This document shows, piece after piece, positions 38,951-53,261 of a stretch of DNA of 64,000 bases. The number at the start of each line of letters is the position of its first letter. The stretch's first letter is position 1. The DNA is from Whitmania pigra (lineage: Eukaryota > Annelida > Clitellata > Hirudinida > Haemopidae): the NCBI GenBank assembly GCA_021613335.1, contig JAJTWR010000431.1:2046001-2110000 (forward strand), written 5' to 3'. The notes below the pieces were generated by a model. The model was not told the DNA's origin. It was given only the letters and a program-made list of their open reading frames with translations, and ran no database searches. The translations under genes were made by a program, and so were the position numbers.

Positions 38951-40165
38951 ATGCACGTCTCGCTCGCCCTCATCGTCTTTGGCGTTACCTACGTCGCGCT
39001 CTCGGCGGGGAAAATCCCCGGGCTCCGGGTCGACCGCGCGAGCATCGCGCTCTTGGGCGCAGTCGCCTGCCTCGCCCTAGGGCTAATTTCGTTTGAAGAG
39101 GCGGTGAGCCCGAAGACTATCGACTACCCCACCATCGCGCTCTTGTTCGGGATGATGCTGCTCGTGGGTGTACTCGAATCTTCCGGCGGACTTGGTCTCT
39201 TGACCCGTTGGGTACAGGTGCGAAGCGCTACCGGGCTCCTCGCGCTGACCGTGGTGCTCGCGGGGGTGCTGTCTGCACTCTTCATCAACGACATCATCTG
39301 CCTGGGGCTCACGCCGATAGTGCTCGCCATCGCCAAAGAGCGCGGCTGGGATCCGCGCCCGCAGCTCATCGCGCTGGCGACGGCGACCAACGTCGGTTCG
39401 GTCGCCACCATCACCGGCAATCCCCAGAACGTGTACATCGGCCTGCGCTCCGGGCTCTCCTACGGCGCTTTTGCGATACGCCTCATGCCACTCGCGGCGG
39501 TCGGGCTCGTGCTCACCTATGCGGCAGTGCGCTTCGTGTACCGCCGGGCGCTCGCGACGAGCACCGCTCCCATTCCCAGCCCGCCGCTGCCCCCGAGCGA
39601 GCGCTGGCGTTTCAGCGTGAGCGGTGCGCTCACTATCGCCGCACTGGTGGGTTTCATCATCGGCCTGCCGCTCGCGCTCGTGGCGCTCATCGCTGGCGTG
39701 CTGGCGCTTGCGCTCAGCCGCATGGACCCCGGAGAAGCCTTTCAGCGCGTCGACTGGCGGCTTCTCACCATGTTTGCGAGCCTGTTCATCGTGGTGCGGG
39801 TGTTCCAACTCCACGGCGGTGTCGCGTGGAAGTGGGAGGCTGGCGGGGGAAGCTCGTCGCTCGTATCGCTGACGGTCGTCACGGCGCTCTTGTCGAACCT
39901 CGTGAGCAACGTTCCGGCGGTGATGATCCTCGAACCCTTCGCGCAGGCAGCGTTCCCCGCGGCGCCGACGACTGGGTGGCTCACCTTAGCGATGGCGAGC
40001 ACGCTCGCCGGGAACCTGACGGTGCTCGGCTCGGTAGCGAACATCATCGTCATCGAAATCGGTCGACGCGAAGGCGTCGAAGTCTCGTTTTGGGACTACG
40101 TGAAAGTCGGCGCGCCATTGAGTGTACTGACACTCGCCGTCGGCGTGGCTTGGCTGTCGTTGTAG
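38951..40165 (+). CDS. ArsB/NhaD-superfamily anion transporter
   Basis: Integral membrane transporter of 404 residues with about 11 helices, of the ion-transporter (IT/SLC13-ArsB) group. TNVGSVATITGNPQNVYIG is the first signature, and FINDIICLGLTPIVLAIA and SNLVSNVPAVMILEP are the paired re-entrant regions. The TxTGNPQN motif is shared by ArsB, CitM and NhaD. Substrate cannot be fixed; arsenite, dicarboxylate or sodium are all possible, and no ars genes are near. It follows the DUF255 gene by 52 bp. Confidence 0.8.
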   Translation: MHVSLALIVFGVTYVALSAGKIPGLRVDRASIALLGAVACLALGLISFEEAVSPKTIDYPTIALLFGMMLLVGVLESSGGLGLLTRWVQVRSATGLLALTVVLAGVLSALFINDIICLGLTPIVLAIAKERGWDPRPQLIALATATNVGSVATITGNPQNVYIGLRSGLSYGAFAIRLMPLAAVGLVLTYAAVRFVYRRALATSTAPIPSPPLPPSERWRFSVSGALTIAALVGFIIGLPLALVALIAGVLALALSRMDPGEAFQRVDWRLLTMFASLFIVVRVFQLHGGVAWKWEAGGGSSSLVSLTVVTALLSNLVSNVPAVMILEPFAQAAFPAAPTTGWLTLAMASTLAGNLTVLGSVANIIVIEIGRREGVEVSFWDYVKVGAPLSVLTLAVGVAWLSL

Positions 40166-40181
40166 CGAAGTCGCCCGTAGG

Positions 40182-41708
40182 TCAGCGGTTCATGCCGCCC
40201 AAGAATTCGAGGTTCGACTTGGTGGGGCGCATGTGTTTCAGCGTGAACTCCATCGCGTCGATAGGCGTGAACGGGTGCAGCACTTGCCGTAGCGCGGTGA
40301 TGCGCACGAGGTCGGCCTGGGAGAGGAGCAGCTCCTCTTTGCGGGTACCGGAGCGGTTGATGTCGAGGCAGGGGAAGACCCGCTTCTCGAAGAGCTTGCG
40401 GTCGAGGACGATTTCCGAATTCCCGGTGCCCTTGAACTCTTCGAAAATGACGTCGTCCATGCGGCTGCCGGTATCGACGAGCGCCGTCCCGATGATGGTG
40501 AGCGAGCCACCTTCTTCGATGTTGCGGGCGGCTCCGAAGAAGCGCTTCGGCTTGTGGAGCGCGTTCGCGTCGACACCGCCGGAGAGGATTTTCCCCGAGG
40601 GAGGAACCACCGCGTTGTAGGCGCGGGCGAGGCGGGTGATGGAGTCGAGGAGGATGCAGACGTTCTGCTTCTGCTCGGCAAGGCGCTTCGCCTTCGCGAT
40701 GACCATCTCGGCCACCTGGACGTGCCGGGTTGCCGGTTCGTCGAAGGTCGAGCTCACGACCTCGCCGCGCACGCTGCGCTGCATGTCGGTGACTTCCTCG
40801 GGGCGCTCATCCACCAAAAGGACGATGAGGTAGATGTCCGGATGGTTCTTGGAGATTGCGTGGGCGATGTTCTGGAGCATCACCGTTTTACCGGCTTTGG
40901 GCGGCGCGACGATGAGGCAGCGCTGGCCTAAGCCGATGGGGCAGAAGAGGTCGATGATGCGGGTCGTGAACTCGTCGCCCTCGTGCTCAAGCTTCATTTT
41001 GGACGTCGGGTAGAGGGCCGTGAGGTTGTCGAAGAGGATGCGCTCGCGCACATCGGTGCTGGTCGGCTCGACGAAGTTGATGCGCTCGACGCGCTGGAGC
41101 GCAAAGTAGCGCTCGCCCTCGCGCGGCTGCCGGATGGGACCGGTGATGGTGTCGCCGGGGCGGAGGTTGAAGCGCCGCACTTGGGAGGCGGGGACGTAGA
41201 TGTCGTCGGGGCTCGGCTGGTAGTCGGAGTCGGGGCTGCGCAGGAAGCCGTAGCCATCGCTCATGAGCTCCATCACCCCTTCGGCGTGGACCTCGTAGCG
41301 CTTCTCGGTGACGTTCCCGAGGATGGCGACGAGGAGCTCTTGCTTCTTGAGCCCCTGGGTCTCCTCGATGCCGAGGTTGTGGGCCATCCGAGAGAGCTCG
41401 GTGATTTTCATCCGCTTCAAGTCGTTGAGCTGCAGGAGCTGGAGGTGCGCCGTCGGTTGCGACGAACTCGGCACCCCCTCCACGACGACCGGCGCTACGG
41501 CTGGCGGCGGCGGGGCGAAGAGCTCTTTTATCGGCGCTTCGCGGGGCGGTGCTTCGCGCGGCGGCGTTTTGCTCGCGACCACTTCCTCCACATCCGCGTC
41601 ATGGACGCGCCGAGTGCGGTGCTCCCGCTCTTCAGCGGTACGTGATTGGTCTTTTTTCTTGTCCGGGGTGAACTTCGTGCGAGCTCTAGGCATTTTGGTG
41701 GTGTTCAT
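40182..41708 (-). CDS. rho: transcription termination factor Rho
   Basis: Hexameric RNA/DNA helicase that terminates transcription. The 508 residues comprise: an N-terminal charged and Pro-rich extension (1-90) with a repeated PPREA motif, Rho-N helices (95-130), an OB-fold cold-shock RNA-binding domain ([17 protein letters not shown]), P-loop APPKAGKT (268-275), Walker [15 protein letters not shown], the Q-loop and the C-terminal [12 protein letters not shown]. About 90 residues longer than E. coli Rho, the difference being the extension. It stands alone, convergent with the anion transporter. Confidence 0.96.
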   Translation of the reverse strand: MNTTKMPRARTKFTPDKKKDQSRTAEEREHRTRRVHDADVEEVVASKTPPREAPPREAPIKELFAPPPPAVAPVVVEGVPSSSQPTAHLQLLQLNDLKRMKITELSRMAHNLGIEETQGLKKQELLVAILGNVTEKRYEVHAEGVMELMSDGYGFLRSPDSDYQPSPDDIYVPASQVRRFNLRPGDTITGPIRQPREGERYFALQRVERINFVEPTSTDVRERILFDNLTALYPTSKMKLEHEGDEFTTRIIDLFCPIGLGQRCLIVAPPKAGKTVMLQNIAHAISKNHPDIYLIVLLVDERPEEVTDMQRSVRGEVVSSTFDEPATRHVQVAEMVIAKAKRLAEQKQNVCILLDSITRLARAYNAVVPPSGKILSGGVDANALHKPKRFFGAARNIEEGGSLTIIGTALVDTGSRMDDVIFEEFKGTGNSEIVLDRKLFEKRVFPCLDINRSGTRKEELLLSQADLVRITALRQVLHPFTPIDAMEFTLKHMRPTKSNLEFLGGMNR

Positions 41709-41774
41709 CGCGCGTCAAGCTAGGAATCTCGGGCATCGCGGAACGTGATGCGGAAGAGGCGCAGATGAAATTGA

Positions 41775-44716
<2,942 letters not shown>

Positions 44717-44867
44717 AGTTTAACCCTGCAACGTACCAAGATGTTTAGCCTCCCGTACGATCTATTGAGCTGTGGGTCTTTGTGCTGTCTCGAAGCTTAT
44801 GCTACCCCGGCGTCATGATTATTGAACATGTAGGAAGTTGTGCGGCGCAGGCGGAGGCAGTGACTTC
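44717..44867. other. intergenic between divergent barrel and GH1 genes
   Basis: 151 bp, AT-richer. It should contain both promoters, but no clear pair of -35/-10 boxes stands out. GGAGG at about 44851 is the ribosome-binding site for the GH1 gene. Confidence 0.45.
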
Positions 44868-46289
44868 ATGAGGTTTTCTTGGTGCGTTGCGCTTCTCGGG
44901 TTGCTGCTCGGTTGCGGTTCAGAGCCGAATCTCGATCCTAAAGTCATTTCGCAAGCCAACGTCGGCGCACGGCTACCGCCGTCTTTCTTCCTCGGATTCG
45001 CCACCAGCGGCTACCAGAACGATGGAAACTCGACGAACTCCGACTGGTACGCTTGGGAATCCGGCAAATTCCCCGGTGGAACACCCCATATTTTGAAGGA
45101 TGGTCGCTCTGGACCCGCGGCCGACTCGTGGAACCAATGGGGCCGCGATCACCGCATCCTCGGTTACCTCGGAGCGAACGCTTATCGCATCAGCATCGAG
45201 TGGAGCCGCATTGAGCCTCAAGAGGGTCAGTATGACCAAGCAGCTATCGAGCACTACCGTGACATCCTGAAGGACTTACGGGCAAAGAACATCGAGCCGT
45301 TCGTCACGGTCGTGCACTTCGCTCTGCCGAACTGGGTCGCGAATCGCGGCGGATGGGAGTGGTCGGGTATTGTTGGTGCACTCGGAAAGTATGCCGAGAA
45401 GCTCGCCAGCGAGTATGGCAACCTCGTCGACTACTGGTGCACGATCAATGAGCCCAATGCGATTTTCAGCGCCGCTTACGGCATCGGGCTTTGGCCACCA
45501 GGAGTCGCCGACTGGCATCGCGCAGTCAAGGTGTATGCAACGACCCTCGACGCACACGCAGCGGTAGCAAAAGCTCTGCGAGCCAAAGACCGGACGAACG
45601 TCGGAAATGCTCCGAAGGCTGCGTCGATCGGTATCCCGCACAACATGCAGCACTACACTCCGGCGACGACCTCGCCAGTAGATGCGCTCCTGGCGTCGTA
45701 CGCGGACGCTGTTGGAAACGAGGCGGTCATCCGAGCTGTGACCACCGGGGTTATCGATATCGATATGCCCGGTGGTGGCCGGATTCAGAGGACCAACCCC
45801 GATCTCGTGAACTCCATCGACTTCGCTGCTCTCCAATATTACCGACGCACAGAAGTTCGCCTCGACTCTACCCTCGGGTTTAACGTCCGCGGCTATTCGG
45901 GTTCCTACCTCCAGCAATCGGACAATGGTTGGGCGGTTGATATGGTGGGCTTGTATCGGATGCTCACTCGTCTCCAGAAACTGAAACTCCCGATCTTCAT
46001 TACCGAAACAGGTATTGCCCTAGAAGACGACTCCAGAAGGTCCGAGTTTTTACGGGAGACCTTATATGTCGTCGAAGAAGCGCTCGTTGCGGGAATCGAT
46101 GTGCGGGGAGTGCTCATCTGGACCTTGATGGATAATTTTGAATGGTCTACCGGATGGGTTTACCGCTTCGGACTTTTTTCCCTCGATGAAAAATCCCCGA
46201 ACCTCAATGTTGCACCCCGTGGGAGCGCGGGGACGTTCCGAAAAATTGCGCAGGCTATGGGGCGGCCGGTGAACCCCACCTACAAGTAG
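44868..46289 (+). CDS. family 1 glycoside hydrolase, lipoprotein
   Basis: Retaining beta-glycosidase of 473 residues. It begins with a lipoprotein signal (lipobox LLGC), then a GH1 TIM barrel: FFLGFATSGYQNDG, AYRISIEWSRIEPQEG, the acid/base region CTINEPN, and the nucleophile region IFITETG. The nucleophile motif is ETG where most members have ENG; the catalytic Glu is retained. DNFEWSTGWVYRFGLF is the C-terminal signature. ATG 44868 was chosen because it starts the signal peptide and follows GGAGG. Most GH1 enzymes are cytosolic; the lipoprotein signal points to the envelope. Substrate unknown. Confidence 0.88.
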   Translation: MRFSWCVALLGLLLGCGSEPNLDPKVISQANVGARLPPSFFLGFATSGYQNDGNSTNSDWYAWESGKFPGGTPHILKDGRSGPAADSWNQWGRDHRILGYLGANAYRISIEWSRIEPQEGQYDQAAIEHYRDILKDLRAKNIEPFVTVVHFALPNWVANRGGWEWSGIVGALGKYAEKLASEYGNLVDYWCTINEPNAIFSAAYGIGLWPPGVADWHRAVKVYATTLDAHAAVAKALRAKDRTNVGNAPKAASIGIPHNMQHYTPATTSPVDALLASYADAVGNEAVIRAVTTGVIDIDMPGGGRIQRTNPDLVNSIDFAALQYYRRTEVRLDSTLGFNVRGYSGSYLQQSDNGWAVDMVGLYRMLTRLQKLKLPIFITETGIALEDDSRRSEFLRETLYVVEEALVAGIDVRGVLIWTLMDNFEWSTGWVYRFGLFSLDEKSPNLNVAPRGSAGTFRKIAQAMGRPVNPTYK

Positions 46290-46343
46290 CGTTTGCGCAC
46301 GAGGAAGATTGCGCGGACGCGCGAAAACGCCTAGTCGTCGGGC

Positions 46344-47231
46344 ATGCTGAAAAGCATGACCGGCTTTGGGGCGGCGACGTGCTCCCAAGGCGACGAGACG
46401 GTGACCGTTGAGATTCGTTCGGTGAACCACCGCTACTGCGAAGTGCGAGTGCGCTCGCCGCGAGAACTCGAAGCGAAGGAACATAAGGTCGTCCTGTGGG
46501 TGAAGTCGCGGCTCTCCCGCGGAAGCGTGGAGGTATCGGTGCGCCGCACGCCGCGCGGCGGAGAATTGAAGCCGACGATAGACGTGGCGCTCGCGACGGC
46601 CTTGTGCGCCGCCTACCGTGAGGTCTCGGCATCGCTCGGGCTCTCCGGTGAGATTTCGCTGCGGGACATCCTCATTCGCTCCGAGGTGGTGCGCATCGAG
46701 GCGCCGACCGTCGTGGAGGCCGATGCGGCGCAGGCGCTCGAAGAGGCGATGCGCCTCGCGCTCGACGCGCTCGTGGAGATGCGCGAGCAAGAAGGCCGGG
46801 CCATTCGCGCCGACCTTCTCGACCGCCTCTCGCGCATCGAGGACCGGGTGCGCGGGATTCACGCGCTCGCACCGGCCGCCGTCCAAGCGTACCGCGAACG
46901 CCTGCACCGCCGAATCGCCGAACTGCTGAAGGACGCGGCGCACCGCGAAGCGCTGCAGGACTCCCGCTTGGAGCAAGAGGTGGCGATATTCGCGGAGAAG
47001 TCCGACGTGGCCGAGGAACTCACGAGGCTCGCGACCCATCTCGTGCAGATGCGCGCGCTGCTCGACGCGCCCGAGCCGTCGGGCCGAAAGATGGACTTCC
47101 TCGTCCAAGAGCTCAACCGCGAGGTCAACACCATCGGCTCGAAGAGCCAACATGAGGATATCGGATCGTCAGTTGTCGAGCTGAAGGCCGAACTCGAACG
47201 GGTTCGGGAACAGGTACAAAACATCGAATGA
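46344..47231 (+). CDS. yicC: YicC-family endoribonuclease-like protein
   Basis: Conserved YicC protein, 295 residues. It starts with MLKSMTGFGAA and has TVEIRSVNHRYCEVRVRSPREL, then SRLSRGSVEVSVRR, and ends in LVQELNREVNTIGSKSQHEDI with the DUF1732 helical C-terminus. YicC-type proteins are reported as RNases. The gene overlaps gmk by 4 nt (ATGA); a yicC-gmk pair is a common bacterial arrangement and strengthens both calls. Confidence 0.94.
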   Translation: MLKSMTGFGAATCSQGDETVTVEIRSVNHRYCEVRVRSPRELEAKEHKVVLWVKSRLSRGSVEVSVRRTPRGGELKPTIDVALATALCAAYREVSASLGLSGEISLRDILIRSEVVRIEAPTVVEADAAQALEEAMRLALDALVEMREQEGRAIRADLLDRLSRIEDRVRGIHALAPAAVQAYRERLHRRIAELLKDAAHREALQDSRLEQEVAIFAEKSDVAEELTRLATHLVQMRALLDAPEPSGRKMDFLVQELNREVNTIGSKSQHEDIGSSVVELKAELERVREQVQNIE

Positions 47232-47875
47232 AGCCGACTCGAAACCGAAAGCGTGGCACCGCTGGAACTACGGAGCACCGTGGACTCATCCTCGTGCTCT
47301 CTGCACCATCGGGCGCCGGAAAGACGACGCTCGCGAAGCGGCTCCTGCGGAGCAATCGCGACCTTCAGTTCTCGGTGAGCTACACCACGCGCGCGCGGCG
47401 CCCGGGCGAGCGCAGCGGACGCCACTACCACTTCGTGTCGCACGCGCACTTCGAGGCCATGCGGAAGAAGCGCGGCTTTGTCGAGTGCGCGCAAGTTCAC
47501 GGGAACTGGTACGGCAGCCCGTGGGAGCACGTCCACGAGGCGCGGAGGAGTGGTCGGCCAGCAGTGTTCGACATCGACGTGCAGGGCGGTCTCGCGCTGC
47601 GGAAAGCGCTCCCCGAGGCAGTGCTGGTCTTTGTGCTACCGCCGAGCATTGCTGAACTTGAGCGGCGATTGCGTGGGCGTCACACCGATAGCGACGAGCA
47701 GATTGCGCGCCGCCTCAAGCGGGCACGCGAGGAGATTCGCATCGGCGTCGAGGAGTACGACTACCTCCTCATCAACGAGCGCATTCCCGAGGCGATGCGG
47801 CAACTCCGCAGCATCCTCCAAGCCGAACGCCTGCGCCGAGAGCGGGTCGACATCCGCCCGTTCCTGCGCCCGTAA
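47228..47875 (+). CDS. gmk: guanylate kinase
   Basis: Phosphorylates GMP to GDP with ATP. The 215 residues carry P-loop SAPSGAGKTT (about 25-34), the GMP-binding SYTTRARRPGERSGRHYHFVS, NWYGSPWEHV and DIDVQGGLALR. A basic leader of about 15 residues precedes the core. Translationally coupled to yicC. No rpoZ follows; the next feature is the rRNA leader. Confidence 0.96.
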   Translation: MKPTRNRKRGTAGTTEHRGLILVLSAPSGAGKTTLAKRLLRSNRDLQFSVSYTTRARRPGERSGRHYHFVSHAHFEAMRKKRGFVECAQVHGNWYGSPWEHVHEARRSGRPAVFDIDVQGGLALRKALPEAVLVFVLPPSIAELERRLRGRHTDSDEQIARRLKRAREEIRIGVEEYDYLLINERIPEAMRQLRSILQAERLRRERVDIRPFLRP

Positions 47876-48447
47876 GCGGGTTCTTTCGGACGAGGGCCCG
47901 GTCTCGCAGCTTCGTGCGACCCCCTTCTGGGTGGTGGCAGTGGCCGAAATCAGGGCGTTTCACAATTTTTTTTGTACCCCCAAGGAACCTCCCCCGTGGC
48001 TGTGGTACTATGGAGAAAACGAGGTCCCCGGGAGAAGAACCCCTCGTGGGACCCCGCCAGTGGCAAACGCTCGCGACGACGAGAAAAAATCGTTATCGCC
48101 TTTTAAATTGTTGTTGACGCTTCGAATTATTCGAGGTAGTTCGCGCTTCCCTTGATCAAGGCACCGAACAAGGGAACTCGTTCTCGGGTTGTTCACGAAG
48201 AACGAGGCCGGCTTCGGAAGCACTGAAGACGGGATGCAGAAGCAGTTCGGTAGGCCCTTCGGGGTTTGCTCTTTGAAAGCTGGATAGCAAGTCCAAGAAG
48301 TACTGCGAGACCCGCAGTCGATTCTTGTAGTAAATTTAGCTCCTGAACCACACATTCAGGAGCGCTAGCGAACACTTCGTGCGCTGAAGCGAAAGACCGC
48401 AAGGTCTGAAGTTGAAGCAGACGAGGTTGACGCCAGTTCAAAATCTC
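47876..48447 (+). promoter_or_regulatory. rRNA operon leader and promoter region
   Basis: About 570 bp without a protein gene. An A/T-rich stretch (GAGAAAAAAT to TTTTAAATTG, 48081-48110) precedes TTGACG at 48114-48119, a good -35; 17 bp on, TAGTTC (48137-48142) is a poor -10, so the exact promoter is uncertain. A boxA-type antitermination sequence TGCTCTTTG is at 48267-48275. AAAGCTGGATAGCAAGTCC (48276-48294) pairs with the 16S trailer. Confidence 0.6.
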
Positions 48448-48700
48448 TTTTTGGAGAGTTTGATCCTGGCTCAGAACGAACGCTGGCGGCGTGCTTAACA
48501 CATGCAAGTCGTGCGCGAATGGAGCAATCCTAGTAGCGCGGCGAACGGGTGCGTAACACGTGGGTAATCTGCCCTTGAGCTTGGGATAACCATTCGAAAG
48601 TTTGACTAATACCGAATACGCTCACGATGACTCCGGTCATTGTGAGGATAGCAGCCCTCTATTTATAAGGTTGCGCTCAAGGATGAGCCCGCGGCCCATC

Positions 48701-48732
<32 letters not shown>

Positions 48733-48739
48733 AACGACG

Positions 48740-48820
<81 letters not shown>

Positions 48821-49216
48821 TTTCCACAATGGGCGAAAGCCTGATGGAGCAACGCCGCGTGTGTGATGAAGGTCTTCGGATCGTAAAGCACTTTCGACCG
48901 GGACGAAACGGCTTCAGCTAATACCTGAAGTCCTGACGGTACCGGGAGAAGAAGCACCGGCTAACTCTGTGCCAGCAGCCGCGGTAATACAGAGGGTGCA
49001 AGCGTTGTTCGGAATTATTGGGCGTAAAGCGCGTGTAGGCTGCTCAGCCAGTCAGATGTGAAAGCCCTCGGCTCAACCGAGGAAGTGCGTCTGAAACTAC
49101 TGAGCTTGAGTACTGGAGAGGATAGCGGAATTCCGCAAGTAGAGGTGAAATTCGTAGAGATGCGGAGGAACACCGGTGGCGAAGGCGGCTATCTGGACGG
49201 TAACTGACGCTGAGAC

Positions 49217-49264
<48 letters not shown>

Positions 49265-49358
49265 TCTAAACGATGAGAACTAGGTGTCGCGGGTGTTGAC
49301 CCCTGCGGTGCCGTAGCTAACGCATTAAGTTCTCCGCCTGGGAAGTACGGTCGCAAGA

Positions 49359-49440
<82 letters not shown>

Positions 49441-49497
49441 CAGATTTGACATGCCTGGAATTCGGCCCAAAAGCTGATGTGCCCGCAAGGGAACCAG

Positions 49498-49573
<76 letters not shown>

Positions 49574-49749
49574 GCCTTTAGTTGCTCCGCAAGGAGATCT
49601 CTAGAGGGACCGCCAGTTACAAGCTGGAGGAAGGTGGGGATGACGTCAAGTCCTCATGGCCTTTATATCTGGGGCTACACACGTGCTACAATGGCGACTA
49701 CAAAGCGCTGCCAACTCGCAAGAGGGAGCTAATCGCATAAAAGTCGTCT

Positions 49750-49806
<57 letters not shown>

Positions 49807-49817
49807 AGATCAGCACG

Positions 49818-49872
<55 letters not shown>

Positions 49873-49941
49873 CAATTGCTCCAGAAGTCGGTGCGCCAAC
49901 CGCAAGGAGGCAGCCGCCCAAGGAGTGATTAATAACTGGGG

Positions 49942-49994
<53 letters not shown>
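48448..49994 (+). rRNA. rrs: 16S ribosomal RNA
   Basis: Complete gene. It carries AGAGTTTGATCCTGGCTCAG near its start, GTGCCAGCAGCCGCGGTAA, AGGATTAGATACCCTGGTAG, AACTCAAAGGAATTGACGG and the 3' GGATCACCTCCTTT anti-Shine-Dalgarno end. Ends were placed by comparison with E. coli numbering and could be off by a few bases. Flanked by a long complementary stem (48276-48294 with 50082-50100), the usual RNase III processing site. Confidence 0.97.
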
Positions 49995-49997
<3 letters not shown>

Positions 49998-50113
49998 TGG
50001 AGACCACGACACTCAGATCGTTCGCGATCTGGAGAGTCAGCGTACTTCGGTACGCGGTCACTTAGGTCAATGGTTCGCAGAGGACTTGCTATACAGCTTT
50101 GAGGGAGCAAACC

Positions 50114-50122
50114 TGTTCTTTG
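50114..50122 (+). promoter_or_regulatory. spacer boxA-like antitermination site
   Basis: TGTTCTTTG follows the 16S trailer stem, before tRNA-Ile. It resembles the leader boxA TGCTCTTTG. Another copy is at 50460-50468 before 23S. NusB/NusE binding is the known role of such sites. Confidence 0.55.
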
Positions 50123-50179
50123 ACATTCAGCGGAGCGCGGTCGTTCGACTCACGGACTATCCGAATCCTTGCCTGCGTA

Positions 50180-50253
50180 GGGCCTGTAGCTCAGGTGGTT
50201 AGAGCGTACGCCTGATAAGCGTAAGGTCGGTGGTTCGAGTCCACCCAGGCCCA
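50180..50253 (+). tRNA. tRNA-Ile (GAT anticodon)
   Basis: Cloverleaf with acceptor GGGCCTG/CAGGCCC, D-arm AGCTCAGGTGGTTAGAGC-type, anticodon GAT at 50214-50216 and T-arm GGTTCGAGTCC. Discriminator A; CCA is not encoded. Located in the 16S-23S spacer as usual. Confidence 0.97.
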
Positions 50254-50352
50254 TATTCCGGTCTTTTAGAATGTGGCCGGGTACTATGGAAGATTAGGCA
50301 GGGAGTTGCGGGTCCGTCATCGAGACCGTATTTCGATGATGGCAACAGAGTC

Positions 50353-50425
50353 GGGGCTGTAGCTCAGTTGGGAGAGCACCAGCTTTGCAAGCTGGGGGTC
50401 ATCGGTTCGATCCCGATCAGCTCCA
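50353..50425 (+). tRNA. tRNA-Ala (TGC anticodon)
   Basis: Acceptor GGGGCTG/CAGCTCC, D-loop with AGTTGGGA, anticodon TGC at 50386-50388, T-arm GGTTCGATCCC, discriminator A; CCA not encoded. Follows tRNA-Ile by 99 bp. Confidence 0.97.
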
Positions 50426-50459
50426 AGATTTTCTTGTTCGTCGATTTGGCGTCCAAGAG

Positions 50460-50468
50460 TGTTCTTTG
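50460..50468 (+). promoter_or_regulatory. boxA-like site before 23S rRNA
   Basis: TGTTCTTTG, identical to the site at 50114-50122, immediately before the 23S processing stem that begins at 50472. Confidence 0.55.
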
Positions 50469-50619
50469 AAAAGTGCATACGAAGGAAAATGTAATTCAAT
50501 TTCGAGAGTGAATAATGTTGAAAGTATCTCTCAATCGGATCCGCTGCGAAGAGCAGGGGTCTGGGCCTTGATCTCGATTGACGTCCGAAGTTAACGCTTC
50601 GGCGGCATGAGAACGAGGT

Positions 50620-52582
50620 TTGTAAGCTACTAAGGGCGTATGGTGAATGCCTAGGCGCTGAGAGGCGATGAAGGACGTGGGTGGCTGCGAAATGCTCCGG
50701 GGAGTTGCCAACCAAGCGTTGATCCGGGGATGTCCGAATGGGGAAACCCAACAAGCTGAAAGGCTTGTTACGCCACACTGAATACATAGGTGTGGACGAG
50801 CGAACCAGGGGAAGTGAAACATCTCAGTACCCTGAGGAAAAGAAAACAACGAGTGATTCCCACAGTAGCGGCGAGCGAAATGGGAAGATAAGCCTAAACC
50901 TGTATCAATAAAATGATCCAGGGGTTGCGGGTCCGCGGTAGGACCAAGACCGGTTAGCGGAACTGTCTGGAACGACAGACCATAGAGCGTGATAGTCGCG
51001 TACGCGAAAACTGGACTTGGCTGAGCGGGGTACCCAAGTAAGGCGGGACACGTGTAATCCTGTCTGAATCCGCCAGGACCATCTGGCAAGGCTAAATACT
51101 ACTCGGCGACCGATAGTGAACTAGTACCGCGAGGGAAAGGTGAAAAGAACCCCTATGAGGGGAGCTAAAAGAACCTGAAACCATATGTCTACAAGCAGTC
51201 CGAGCACCACGCGCAAGCAAGTGCGAGGGCGTACCTTTTGCATCATGATTCGGCGACTTAATATACGTAGCAAGGCTAAGCCGTTAGGTGGAGCCGGAGC
51301 GAAAGCGAGTCCGAAATGGGCGATTCAGTTGCGTGTATTATAACCCGAAGCGGAATGATCTACGCATGGCCAGGTTGAAGTGTGGGTAACACCGCATGGA
51401 GGACCGAACTCGTGAGAGTTGAAAATCTCTGAGATGAGCTGTGCGTAGGGGTGAAAGGCCAATCAAATTCCGTGATAGCTGGTTCTCCCCGAAAGATATT
51501 TAGGTATCGGCTCGGGTAATTCACTGTTGGAGGTAGAGCACTGGAACGGCTAGGGGTCTCACCAGATTACCAAACCGTACCAAACTCCGAATGCCAACAA
51601 GTGTTATCCCGGGACGCAGTCGGTGGGTGATAACGTCCATCGGCAAGAGGGGAATAACCCAGACCGTCAGCTAAGGTCCCTAAATTCAGGCTAAGTGAAC
51701 ACTAGAAAGGATGTGGTAGGTCATTGACAACCAGGAAGTTGGCTTAGAAGCAGCCATCTTTTAAAGAAAGCGTAATAGCTCACTGGTCGAGACAAGCCGC
51801 GCCGAAAATGTAACGGGGCTAAGCCTGGTACCGAAGCTACGGGTCTCACAGATTTCGGTCTGTGAGGCGGTAGGGGAGCGTTGAAGTTGCAGTGAAGCAT
51901 GACGGAAACGGCATGTGGAGCGGCTTCAAGTGCTGATGCCGAAATGAGTAGCGATAAGGGGTGTGAAAATCATCCCCCCCGCAAACCTAAGGTTTCCTGG
52001 GTCAAGTCAATCTTCCCAGGGTTAGCCGGACCCTAAGTCGAGCCCGAAAGGGGTAGATGATGGAAAGCGAGTTAATATTCTTGCGCCGGCTGTTAGACGT
52101 TGAACTGAGGGGTGACGGAGAAAGTTAATCGAGCTGGCTGTTGGATGTGCCAGTCTAAGGCCCTAGGGGTGTCTCGTACGATTAAAGGCGAGACAGCTAT
52201 CCCTGAGAGCTGAATGCAACCACGCAAGTGTTTGTCGATGATACTCCGCTTCCAAGAAAAACCTCGCAGGGAGTCTAACGGTCGTCCGTACCGTAAACCG
52301 ACACAGGTGGGTGAGGCGAATAGCCTAAGGGGCCCGAGAGAACTCTCCTCCAAGGAACTAGGCAAATTGACACCGTAACTTTGGAAGAAGGTGTGCCCTT
52401 TGTACGTCTAGCCGTACAGGCGAAGCGGAAAAGGGTTGCAAAAAATAGGGGGTAGCGACTGTTTAACAAAAACACAGGACTCTGCGAAGGCGAGAAGCCG
52501 ACGTATAGGGTCTGACTCCTGCCCGGTGCTGGAAGGTTAAGGGGATCCGTCAGCGCAAGCGAAGCGGTGATCTGAAGCCCCA

Positions 52583-52659
<77 letters not shown>

Positions 52660-53091
52660 AGTAACGACTTCCCCACTGTCTCGGAGAGAGACTCGGCGAA
52701 ATTGAAATAGCTGTGCCGATGCAGTTTACCCGCAGAAAGACGGAAAGACCCCGTGAACCTTTACTACAACTTGACAGTGATACTAGGCGTTGGCTGTGTA
52801 GAATAGGTGGGAGCCATTGAAGCCGGGCCGCTAGGTTCGGTGGAGGCGCAATGTGAAATACCACCCTGCTGATTTCTGGTGTCTAACCACATCCCGTAAG
52901 CCGGGATTGGGACACTGTCTGGTGGGTAGTTTGACTGGGGCGGTCGCCTCCCAAAGAGTAACGGAGGCGCGCGAAGGTTCCCTCAGCCTGATTGGAAACC
53001 AGGCGTCGAGTGCAATGGCATAAGGGAGCTTGACTGCAAGACCGACGGGTCGAGCAGGTGCGAAAGCAGGTCATAGTGATCCGGTGGTTCT

Positions 53092-53151
<60 letters not shown>

Positions 53152-53172
53152 TCCAAGAGTTCATATCGACGA

Positions 53173-53261
<89 letters not shown>

